The notes below the pieces were generated by a model. It was not told the origin of the DNA. It did no database searches and saw only the letters and a program-made list of their open reading frames with translations. A program made the translations under genes and the position numbers. DNA of 64,000 bases from Penicillium oxalicum (Eukaryota; Ascomycota; Eurotiomycetes; Eurotiales; Aspergillaceae). The stretch spans positions 3,658,001 to 3,722,000 of the forward strand of contig NC_064653.1 of the NCBI RefSeq assembly GCF_001723175.1. Reading direction: 5' to 3'. Shown here one piece after another: positions 55,015 to 64,000 of the stretch (positions are counted from its first letter, which is position 1; each line of letters begins with the position of its first letter).

Positions 55015-55734
55015 TCAGCGAGGCCATCCTTCTGCCGTCATAATCATATCCCGATCAGGTTCCACCACAAGTTCCGATTGAAACTCCTCCGTCTCCGGCA
55101 ACTGCACTTGATACTCTTTTACAACAGCCCCTTGCAAGGAAACCTCCTGTGCCTTGAATCCCAAAACATGGCCACCGACTTTGGTATCCTCGGCAATAAA
55201 ATGGAGATGAAGGCCGACCACACTGAAAGCGCTCGTGAAACAAGGCGAATAAAATCCAAAAATCGTTCCACGCCGTTGAGTGAAAGATCCCAGTCGTTGA
55301 CGCTTGGTCACCTCGGCCAACCCTTCACCGCGGTAATTCTGGCGAGGAGCCACTCGGTACTCGATCCTCTCAAAGTGTGCATCAATCTTGATGGCCCAGA
55401 AATGGTTGCTCGTCGAGGGGAAGAGAGTTGACATTTCGTCCATCAAGGTGTGATGCGTCAGCGTTCTCAGCTGGACAGATCGAGTGGGCTGGAAGAAGGT
55501 GACCATCAAAAAGGCGGTGATCTCTGAATGGGCGAGGACGCGCGTACTACCGTCTGAGGTATATTGGAAGGCTTTTCCGTTGATGATAATGACTTCGCCA
55601 TCGAGACTAGCAAGAGTGCCGAGGCCATGGTCGCCGTGGGCAAGCATCTGAGAGATTGGGATTCCGTCCCCGCATAGGCCTTGAGCTAAGCAACTGATGA
55701 GAGAATATTGGTACAGGTGGTTGGGAGCTGCCAT
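55015..55734 (-). CDS. Alpha-acetolactate decarboxylase
   Basis: Zinc enzyme that decarboxylates 2-acetolactate to acetoin, known mainly from bacteria (AlsD/BudA). A single exon of 239 residues from the ATG at 55734 (MAAPNHLYQYS); the frame is open upstream but that part looks like leader. Family features are QYSLISCLAQGLCGDG, GLGTLASLDGE with the active-site Glu47 and INGKAFQ, the APRQNYRGEGLAEV segment with the Arg region, and the zinc site HLHFIAEDTKVGGHVLGF (His176, His178, His189). The C-terminal EEFQSEL carries the last conserved Glu region. There is no signal or organelle peptide, so it is probably cytosolic. It is divergent from the acetolactate-synthase-like gene, which makes its substrate, implying a common function. 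Confidence 0.92.
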   Translation of the reverse strand: MAAPNHLYQYSLISCLAQGLCGDGIPISQMLAHGDHGLGTLASLDGEVIIINGKAFQYTSDGSTRVLAHSEITAFLMVTFFQPTRSVQLRTLTHHTLMDEMSTLFPSTSNHFWAIKIDAHFERIEYRVAPRQNYRGEGLAEVTKRQRLGSFTQRRGTIFGFYSPCFTSAFSVVGLHLHFIAEDTKVGGHVLGFKAQEVSLQGAVVKEYQVQLPETEEFQSELVVEPDRDMIMTAEGWPR

Positions 55735-56914
55735 GGTGGAATGAGAGACAAAGAATCGTGCACAGGCTGGGAACGATATGGATGGGGGAGATAGGATGGT
55801 GGAATGAAAATATACATGTGCGCGCGACCAAGACCGATAGGTGCGAATGACGATCGCCATGGGAATGACATCAAGTCAATCGGTCTGGGAGTGTCAGGAC
55901 TACCATTCTGGTCTCTATACAGAGACCTTTCGAAAGAAAGAGTCGAAAACTTGCTTTGGACGTGCATTCTCGTATTCTAGGGACAGATTCGCCACAGGCT
56001 GCGCTCGAGCTGTTTGGGTATCGCAGAAGATCTTTTGAAAAGGTGTGAGACTGGACATCCCGAATATTGATGGCTTACCCAACCTGACTCGATGACGACT
56101 TTCCGGTCATCGGATACTATGCATATGCATTCGGTGGTCACTGCAATGAGGTTGTGCCATTGCTTGTGGTGTTGGTCGCTGGAAATAATTTCCAGCGCAT
56201 GTACCAGAAATTTCTGCATGCATAAGATAATACACACGGTCATGCGCCTCTCCCTTCTGGACTGTCTTTTGGACAATGGTCACCAGAATGAAACTACACA
56301 TATCCAGGCCGTACATGTCATTGGACGTCGTGAATGGTCGTAGAGGAGAAGTCTGCCAACGAGAGGTCATTTTTTGATGTCGATTCATGTCTTCAGCCAG
56401 AAACAACATTCGTTGACGTCGTAACACCGTGGTTGGACCCAAAGTTTGGCTATGTATCTGCTGCTAGAAAACGTTTCTATTGCGAATTTTTGGTCTTCGT
56501 ACATCTCTGCCGATCAAGGCCAGGTAGCCTCAGACGCTATGTAACCTAGCGAGACCCAACATCTCCCCTTCATTACGTCACATTTCTGCGATCAATCTCT
56601 ACTGCGAATGCTTGAGCACTCACTATTCCGACAAGATCGAAGATCTCGTTATGAATAAATCGTCAAGGTGATGAAGATGCAGGTGGTGGAGAAACTCAGG
56701 GTGGCAGCGTGATGCGTGATACAATCCGGTCTATCACCCCCACCCTCTCTACTTGCGAGATGGAAAAGGAGAGAATTTTCGTATCAGCGTAGAACTTAAA
56801 AAGAGGACATCAAGTAGCCGCTAGATTGCAAGAGAAATCTATTCCAAGCTCATCTTCCACACTGCTCCGATTCTACTCAACCTTATCTTGGTTTGCAAAC
56901 CACTTTCGAAAGTC
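55735..56914. promoter_or_regulatory. Shared divergent promoter region of decarboxylase and synthase
   Basis: 1.18 kb between the two start codons, with no supported coding frame. Because the two enzymes catalyse consecutive steps, common regulators probably bind here. No specific site could be assigned by eye. Confidence 0.45.
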
Positions 56915-58776
56915 ATGACTGTTGGAGCTCCCGATCACTTTGGTGGCCTTCAAGGCAGCCAAATATTCTATAAGCTCCTTGAAGCAAAAGGTGTTGAGTA
57001 TCTATGTGAGTCAAACACCGGGGGCCACTTCCGAGACCGACCATCAGACCCTCATGCTGATCGTGGAACCATTGCCTTGCGCCCCCAGTTGGATACCCGG
57101 GAGCAGCGGCTCTTCCACTCTTCGATGGTATACAGCAAAGTAAAATCCTTCGCTTCATCCTATCTCGTCATGAACAGGGTGCTGGGCACATGGCCGAGGG
57201 GTACGCATCCGCGACTGGGAAACCAGGAGTAGTCCTGGTGACCTCTGGTCCTGGTACATCCAACCTCGCGACACCCCTGTTCGACGCCCAATTGGATGGA
57301 ATTCCCGTGGTCGTGATTTGCGGCCAAGTGCCAACGAGTAAGATGGGAACAAATGCTTTCCAAGAGATCGATGTTTCTGCTCTGGCCCAGTCATGCACCA
57401 AGTGGCACACTGTTGTTCAGGCAGTGGAGGACCTCCCACTGGCAATTGACGACGCATTCCGCGAGGCAACCCAGGGGCGTCCCGGACCGGTACTGGTAGC
57501 GATACCGCAAGACGTGAGCTTGTCAACTTGCACTTCCATGACTCTCGTGAGAGGAACGGCTGCTTCTGGTGATTGGAAGCAGGATAAGGCGGCGTCGGCT
57601 TCGCCTGTGCAGCAGCGCAGTCTTTGCGTTTCTCATGATTCATTTCAGCAAGTCGCCGCTTTGATCAACGCAGCGGAGCGTCCAGTCATCATCGCGGGTC
57701 ATGGCGTTCTCCAGAGCATCAACGGCCGGTTCTTTCTCGACGCCATCTCCAACCTCGGGCAGATTCCGGTGGCAACCACTCTGCTAGGTCTTGGGTGCTT
57801 TGATGAGATGAAACCCGAGTCCTTGCATATGGTCGGTACCTGGGGTGCTGTATATGCCAACTATGCCGTCCAGAACGCAGATCTAGTCATTGCCTTTGGG
57901 GCGAGACTCGACGAGCGAGTAGTTGGCGATCCAGATGGCTTTGCACCACAAGCAAGGTCCCAAGGTCGAGGGGGCGTGGTGTATTTTGGCATCGACCCCG
58001 GCAGCATGGGGAAATTGATCAAGCCGACGCATTTCATCCAGGGCGACTTGAGTGATACATTGCCGCTACTGCTGAGATACCTCCAGAAGCGCTCACGGCC
58101 CGAGTGGTCTGAGCAGATACAGAAATGGAAAGCCGACCATCCATTTCCATCCAATGCATCCAAAGAGAACCACAGCATTACGCCGGCGAAGTTCTTATCA
58201 GAACTCGATCGTCAGATCAAATCGCTATCGCCCAGCAGAGCCATTGTGTGCACGGGAGTAGGACAGCACCAGATGTGGGCTGCCAGGTGTCTGCGCTGGC
58301 GAACTTCAATGTCGTTGGTAACCTCGGGCGGCCTCGGTACTATGGGATTCGGTCTTCCTGCTTCGATCGGAGCAAAAGTGGGTTCACCAGACTCTCTGGT
58401 CATCAATATTGACGGTGATGGATCCTTTTGTATGACCATGGAGGAGCTCTTGACTGCATCATCCAACGGCGTCGGGGTCAAGACCATCATCTTTAACAAC
58501 GGACAGCATAGGATGATGGAGCAGTACCAGCAAATGTATTGCGGGGATCAAGGGGCCAATACAGACTTTTTCAATCCCGATTTCGTGAAATTGGCTCAAA
58601 GCGTGGGCTGTGATGCTGAGCGATGTGCACTGATCAAAGATCTGCCGAAGGCGATTCACTGGCTTTTGCACACAGACCGCCCAGCAGTGCTGGATTTAGC
58701 TCTGGGAGATGAGCCACCGTTTCTTCCGTTGGTGCGTCAGGGTGCAGCCTTGGACAACTTTGTGACCGAGTATTAG
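56915..58776 (+). CDS. Acetolactate synthase-like ThDP enzyme, cytosolic paralogue
   Basis: Condenses two pyruvates to 2-acetolactate if active. Exon 1 (56915-57005) and exon 2 (57089-58776) give 592 residues. The splice (GTGAGT/CCCAG) restores FGYPGAAALPLFDG and the catalytic Glu59 (SRHEQGAGHMAEGYA). Other hallmarks are TSGPGTSN, GTNAFQE, CTKWH, RPGPVLV, the middle FAD-type domain, TSGGLGTMGFGLPASIG and the ThDP motif GDGSFCMTMEELLTA...NN. It resembles biosynthetic fungal Ilv2 more than short bacterial AlsS, but has no mitochondrial presequence (starts MTVGAPDHFGGLQGSQ). Where biosynthetic AHAS has Trp in the QWQ motif (Trp464 in E. coli AHAS II), this protein has Tyr510 (EQYQQM). That and the neighbouring decarboxylase suggest acetoin formation rather than valine/isoleucine synthesis. 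Confidence 0.9.
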
Positions 58777-59075
58777 ACTTTCCTTCCTTGAGCCGCGGGA
58801 ATCATGATGATGTGCACGATCTTTGCTGAGTTTCATGGTAAGCCGGAGAGCGTTGGTAGCGTTTGTTTTTTCTTCTTTGTTTTTTAAATATTAGGTAGAG
58901 CTCAAACTAGTCGTGAATCATTTAATCGACAATTTGTTTTGATGACTGTCGGGATTGAGAGTTCTTTCTGCTCGTCGAGGCTTAAAAATGACTCATATCG
59001 TAGACTGTTCGTGAAACGGTTACTCTTCAACCCTGCCAAGAAATCATACTGAAAATACTGTAGAAAGATATCCAT
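58777..59075. other. 3' flank of the synthase gene
   Basis: 299 bp of AT-rich non-coding sequence with T-runs near 58864 and 58880. Nothing supported. Confidence 0.3.
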
Positions 59076-59606
59076 TCAATCAATTATGGAATTTGACAAT
59101 CTTGAGCTAAGGTCGAAGACGTCTAACAAAGGCTGGTCATAATAATGACAAGTCTGGCCTAAAGCCTTTCCTGATAGCTGTATACTCACAGGCCAAAAGG
59201 AACGGCTGACAGGTGGTTGATTCCCTAATCGAGATAGCCATTGCCTTGTCATGGATCGGAACTCGAAAGCCATCCAATACACCGCACTGAGGACCACGAG
59301 TGTCGCCGGTTCCTTCCATGCGGGGAGGGCATATAGAGAGAGCGTTACGTGACGTTGCGTTGCTGGACAGTCCCACCTAGTGAATGCCTCTGGTGGATAC
59401 ACCAGGTCCAGTGAAGAAAGCAGCGTCTGAATCTTGTCTTTCCGGAAGACCTGGTCGCGGAGATTTTTGACGGTCCATGTCTCGAGTGAGGCGGAAAGGT
59501 CTCTCTGGACAATGTCGAATGCGCTGCTGCTCAACCAGTTCTTTGGAGAGCCAGGCTCTGAGCAAATTTGACATGGTTTTCGGATATGGAAGTGAAGCTG
59601 GAACAC
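59076..59606 (-). pseudogene. Unknown gene fragment, probably frameshifted
   Basis: A frame of 176 codons with coding-like composition (IVQRDLSASLETWTVKNL, then QTLLSSLDLVYPPEAFTRW and VVLSAVYWMAFEFRSMTRQW) but no ATG start. An ATG at 59574 in another frame begins MSNLLRAWLSKELVEQQ and runs to the same place; moving from that frame to the long frame near 59515-59525 would need a one-base shift. A GTGAGT donor at about 59190 suggests a further 3' exon. I do not recognise the family. It sits between the acetolactate synthase-like gene and the MFS transporter, so it may be a decayed member of that cluster. Confidence 0.35.
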
Positions 59607-59721
59607 AGTGTGTGAATGAGATGGCTCATCAAGGGTGTTTTCTGTTTACTGTCTGCTCCACCTTCTTTCCTGCGAGTCTGGTGACGGAGAAAAACATCTG
59701 ATCAATGATCTGTCGACTCGT

Positions 59722-61395
59722 TCACACCCGTGCAAGAATCTTGCGGGAATAAAGACACCGGATCGCAACAATAAATGACAGACCGACCAGAGACATGCCA
59801 CCAGCATAGTAGGCAGCGGGTCGATATGCCGCTGTACCAGCGTCCTTGTCAGATAGAGAGTATATTCCCGCGGCGATTGGTGAGCCCTACAAAGTCACAT
59901 GGATAGGAATCATTAGTATCTCGATCATTCTTCTCCACCAAACCAATCGACCCGTATCAATTGTATCCGAGATTCCTGCACGAAAAGCAGAGCAGGGGGG
60001 GGGGGGAAGAAGAAACTTACGAAGAAATACCCAAAGAACCACCCAGCCCACAGCACCGGGAGAACTCCCATCGTATTCTTTGCGCCAAACATGGACCCAA
60101 CCGTCGCCGGAATCAGACTGAAAAAGGCTCCACATCCAAGTCCATTCAGAACAATAAACACGGAGAGCACAGCTACGGAATTGGCAAATGGCCAAATGGC
60201 CAGCGCACTGATTCCAGCCAGCAAGAGGGAGAGGCTCAGGCTGTTCAGTGGACCGAGCACAGCATCTGCGAGGAATCCGGCGAGCACGCGTCCCACTGTC
60301 GATGCGACGTTCCACATGGCCAGAATAATGACCGCCACACGCTGCGTGGATACAGCTCGAGCGTAGATGGGGATGAAATAGGAAGGGATGAAGAGCGGGA
60401 AGCAGCCGAGGTCACTGCCGATGAACAGAAGAATGAATTCACGTTCTCGAAAGCGATACCTATAGGTAGAGAGCGACGATGTCCGAGGTAATTAGCGATG
60501 CGTGTCCTTTCTTCTTCTTTTGGGCCTCTTGCTTTACCGAGAGGGTGGACTGGCCAATTAATAGAGGGGACATACCATTGCAGTTGAGGAACAGCTGCTG
60601 CTGCGCTCTTGGGTTGTCGGATCAGACAGGCTGCAGGCACGCACACTGCCCAGGCGAGAAGCCCAAAGATTCGAAGAGTCCACTGCACTCCGACGGAGGT
60701 GACGAGCAAGTTGGCAGCCACGCTCATGGTTGCAGCTCCAAGACTGCCTCCTCCAAAGACGATTCCAGTTGCCAAACCACGATGTTTGCGAAACCATCGT
60801 AGAGGAGCGGTAGAGCATGGCTGGCGGAGAAGTTAGCAACGAGCTCCTTTTTTTTCTATTCTTTAGTTTTGTTTGTCTCTGTCTCTCGAGAGTGTTTGGG
60901 TTATCACTCTCAACGGAGTCTATGCTCAGATCATACCATAATTGTCAATCCTCCTCCCACTCCAAACAAAACACTATGACAGACGAATAACCCGGCCAAG
61001 TTCGTCGTCACCCAACTCGCCAGAAATTCACCCAGCCCCATCAAAACGGCACCTGCAAAGGCCGTCTTCTGGTATCCAAATCGTCGAATAGTCATTCCTA
61101 CCAATATACTCAGTGATACCATGAACGAAGTCGCCAGTGAGCCCACAAACGTCAAGGTGGTCATTGAATACGTCGTAGTCTTGACAAGTTCGGACTGCAG
61201 CACCCCCCAAGAATAGATTTCTCCCAGATAGATAAAAAGAGAGCACGCAGCTGCTGTGACCACGAGCCATCCACGCCAGCCATCCATTTCCTGGTCTTCT
61301 TTTTCAGATATTGATGGTTGCTTCGTAGTGCCGGTATAGTATTGGGCTCGCTCCGAGTCGGTATCGCATCCTGAAGAGGTATTTTCCGTGGTCAT
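59722..61395 (-). CDS. MFS transporter, monocarboxylate-porter-like
   Basis: Exons 60937-61395, 60576-60820, 60021-60459 and 59722-59886 join in phase to 435 residues with about 12 membrane segments. Introns carry GTATGA, GTATGT and GTAAGT donors. The fungal MCT-like pattern is clear: an acidic cytosolic N-terminus, then DGWRGWLVVTAAACSLF, YSWGVLQSE, GSLATSFMVSL, GVGGGLTIM, RKHRGLATGIVFGGGSLGAA, a central loop, RFREREFILLF, NVASTVGRVLAGFLAD, GAFFSLIPATVGSMFG and, in the last exon, GSPIAAGIYS. Related proteins move monocarboxylates or unidentified metabolites. A second ATG upstream (61446) is in frame. The last intron contains 12 G (59995-60006, + strand). Given the neighbours, export or import of a small keto or hydroxy compound is a reasonable inference. 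Confidence 0.9.
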
Positions 61396-61884
61396 TTTGC
61401 AATGTGATTTTTGTTTGTTGATTGTTTCTTTTTGGTGCAATTGCATGCAAATTTAATGCTTGAGATATGTTTTTTTGTCGTTTTTTTTGAACCAAAAATT
61501 GGTGTGCCTTTGAATGATATCGAGAGTCCGTCTGGCCGCGTTGAGCCGGGCTCGGCTTTCGGATTTGAAAGCTCTGCGGCATCGGGTATTCAAAGCCGAG
61601 GGCTTTCTGATCACCGCGGTGGAGTGCCCTCCACTTTTGACACATCTTGGTATTGATGACAGCACAATTCGGGCTGAGTAGTAAACAGCAGAGTAAGCAG
61701 GGAAAATGTGCAGCGTCTTCATTCGTCGGTTGGAGGGATTCAAGCCGATCGCTTCTATCTCTGCAGCGGGAGTGCTACGACGAGTTGCAGTCGAGTCCGA
61801 GCCACCCGAAATCATCCTTCATGTGAATGCCCCATGATCAATTGTGTGAACCCATTCATGGAAAATGAAAGAACATATATACAT
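61396..61884. other. Intergenic spacer
   Basis: 489 bp between two minus-strand genes of the cluster, with T-runs near 61469 and 61482. No gene is supported; it holds the MFS promoter. Confidence 0.35.
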
Positions 61885-63115
61885 TCATTCTTCAAAATCC
61901 TGAAGAAAGCGCCATCGCCCACTGCGGCCCCAGCCTTTCGCGAACCAGTCGTTCAGAGTCGCCGGAAACTCATCGATGACCGTCTTCAAGCTAGCATCGT
62001 GGGCAAAGATAATGAAGATATTTTCCATTGCGTCAAAGCGCTGCAAATGAGCGATGGTCTGCTCAGCTTCGTCGCTGTCATGACAATAAGCCGCATATTG
62101 AGGATCTCGTTGGATCCGAAAGAACGGCTGCGATCCGTCCAGATCTTGGGATTTCAGGAAACGAGCCAGACACGATGACTGAAAAGAAGCTGGCAGGGAT
62201 TGTCCTGTTGATGGACGAAGTTCACCGCAATGATGGCAGGCATCGCCACCCAACAAGACGAAGGAGTCCGGGCTGGTGGTGGTGCGGACCAAGGCAGCCA
62301 TATGGCCGACTGCATGGCCCGGCGTGCTCAGCAAGTACAATGAGCCATCGTTAAAGTAATCAAGCGCCGGTAGACCAAGAATGAAGAGACCGGTCTGTGT
62401 AAATTCAATTTCACGGACCTGTCGGTTTCTACATGTTTGCGGACGAGATAGCTCCAGTCAGTAGAATTTCCAGGGTAACCCAGGAAAGAAGGGAGGCAAG
62501 GAGAGATGTGCAAGCATACGAATAATCCGAGGTCAGGATCTCTGCATTCTCTTGGTCAGGGTACCCCGGCATCAGCGCATCGCAAACCCCAGGCCCCACG
62601 ACCAACGCGGTGGACGAGGGAAAGCGAGACGGATCGCCGATATGATCGAAATGATGATGACTGGGGTCGACGCGTCAGCGTACAAGGAGCCTTTCTCCTT
62701 TCCCTTTCCTTCCCTGACGGAACGCATCTATAGGAAAGACCCTGGCAAAAAGATGGAAGACAAACCTCAAGATAATCGCTTCCACACTCTCAGCGCTGAC
62801 CTCGTGCGCCTCTAAGATGTCACGAACATCTTTTTCGCATTGGATCCCCAGGTTATCATGATAGACCTCGGCGACCGCGGTCGGAGACAGCTCGGTCCAG
62901 TCCTTCCGTAGACCTAAATCGAATAGGACACAGCGACCGTGTGCATTGGTAATGACAAATGAAAAGGCCGGGACTGTGACCCGTTGAAGCCGGGGAAGGT
63001 CGCTGTGGAAGTAGGGCTCTAGAGGAAGATTGCTGAGGCTGGCCGAATTGATAGCGGAGATTTTGGCACACGCACCAGCGGGCAGAATCTCCTTGGGTGA
63101 GACTGATTCTGTCAT
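61885..63115 (-). CDS. Metallo-beta-lactamase-fold hydrolase (lactonase-like)
   Basis: Exons 62766-63115, 62520-62660 and 61885-62428 join in phase to 344 residues (GTTTGT/CCCAG and GTATGC/TGTAG introns). The first splice creates the metal motif SHHHFDHIGD (His118, His120, Asp122, His123). Other family parts are FDLGLRKDW near residue 70, FTQTGLFILG, the LSTPGHAVGHM motif with the third metal His, and GGDACHHCGEL with the bridging Asp. This arrangement resembles cytosolic N-acyl-lactonase/AttM-type and similar hydrolases rather than antibiotic resistance enzymes. No signal peptide is seen. Substrate unknown; as a neighbour of the acetolactate genes it may hydrolyse a lactone or thioester in the same pathway. 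Confidence 0.88.
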
Positions 63116-64000
63116 ATTTGGGGTTGAACCTGATGGGGAGAATTACAAAGGGGGGTGGAGAGGGGTAGAAGATGGAAAGGACAACGACAATTCGTAGCAA
63201 AAGGTTGGGCGACGTTCAGCATGACCAGTGGGTGGATCGCGGAATTGAGAAGTAAGAGACAGTAGCAAACTACTGACTTCCGAAGGTACTACTGTCGCTC
63301 GAATCTGAATTGCACAGTTCTGCAAATTTATCCTTCCGACGATCAAGACCTGAGATCGGCATCGAGAATTAAAATTGGGGATATGAAACGCTACATTTAG
63401 CTAGTTCAATGAGGCGCTCCAGAGGGTTGACTTGATTTAAATGGATAAGGCTTGGGGCCTTTGTAGAGCAACAAATTTGTACTCGGGAATGAGCAGGAAA
63501 TATGTGAGCCCTGAAATACCAGTCATGTGTCTCAATTGGGCATGAAATCAATCTTTATGCTTCAGCATGGCACGGCGAGTCCATTGAATTCGAAATAATA
63601 TGGCTCACTCTCCGGCTGTGTCGATTGGGATCGAGACATACAGTCGTCGGCTTTCGGCTTGTCGTCTGCCCATCCCATCTCGGTGTACGACAGTATCAGC
63701 TCGTCGTAAACAGTATGTTCCAAGCTTCCAACCTTAAATCACAGACCCCCAAGTGAGAACCGATCACCAAACTCCTATCTCTATTCGTGCCAGACCCATG
63801 CCACCTTCCCAGAGAGAATTCTGGTAGACTGTGATACTCGCACTGGACATCATCAGTGCGCAAATCGGTGAAAGTGAGAACACTCGAGACATTGCATTTG
63901 ACCTATTGGCAAATATTATACTCGAATGAGAAACTATAGACAATTCATTTTCTCTTCCCTTCTGATATCGAGCCAACAACAACAATACTCTCGTGGCAAC
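63116..64000. other. Window edge, no supported gene
   Basis: 885 bp upstream of the hydrolase. A minus-strand frame at 63764-63985 (73 codons) runs to near the window edge and could be an exon of a gene outside, but it has no recognisable motif. Confidence 0.3.

Noticed and set aside
1..64000. CRISPR arrays, bacterial operons or prophage
   Set aside because: Spliced genes, fungal families and long intergenic spacers show a eukaryotic nuclear genome; no direct-repeat/spacer array was seen.

Overview
This is a window from the nuclear genome of a filamentous ascomycete, most likely a Eurotiomycete close to Aspergillus or Penicillium. The evidence is the gene content (TAF13, Nem1, eIF2B beta, Vtc1, Mic12, a CFEM protein, a GMC oxidoreductase), short introns of about 50-130 nt with GTATGT/GTGAGT donors and CTAAC/CTGAC branch sites, and many compact head-to-head gene pairs. 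The lineage call is inference from protein character; no database was searched. All multi-exon coordinates were derived by hand from reading frame and splice consensus.

Region 1 (about 1-21.4 kb) is a conserved housekeeping block: TAF13, a mitochondrial PPR protein, Cwf18, a ZCCHC10-like zinc knuckle protein, an R3H-SUZ RNA-binding protein, mitochondrial ribosomal bL17, Mic12, a coiled-coil protein, RPS23, eIF2B beta and the Nem1 phosphatase. Five neighbouring pairs are divergent and share 0.3-0.75 kb of 5' sequence. Two oddities stand out: the zinc knuckle gene seems to carry an AT-AC intron, and nem1 has a one-base frameshift in a C-run.

Region 2 (about 21.4-31.1 kb) is gene-poor, then metabolic: a small four-exon gene of unknown function, a long AT-rich stretch, a delta-12-type fatty acid desaturase, a D-amino acid oxidase and a secreted berberine-bridge-type FAD oxidase.

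Region 3 (about 31.1-36 kb) is an island of degraded sequence: the 3' end of a Tad-like LINE, a GFA/CENP-V-fold gene with a frame ambiguity, and a decayed casein-kinase-1-like gene that has lost its HRD and DFG motifs.

Region 4 (36-54 kb) holds an N-terminal protein methyltransferase, a four-exon C2H2 transcription factor, a small CFEM protein, an UNC93-type transporter, a GMC oxidoreductase, Vtc1 and a secreted GH5 exo-beta-1,3-glucanase, separated by long non-coding spacers.

Region 5 (55-63.1 kb) is the most interesting part. An alpha-acetolactate decarboxylase and an acetolactate-synthase-like ThDP enzyme are divergently paired, followed by a broken unknown gene, an MCT-like MFS transporter and a metallo-beta-lactamase-fold hydrolase. 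The synthase paralogue has no mitochondrial presequence and has Tyr in place of the Trp that favours 2-ketobutyrate in biosynthetic AHAS. Together with the decarboxylase this suggests a dedicated cytosolic pyruvate -> acetolactate -> acetoin (acyloin) module, with transport and a hydrolase alongside, rather than valine/isoleucine synthesis.
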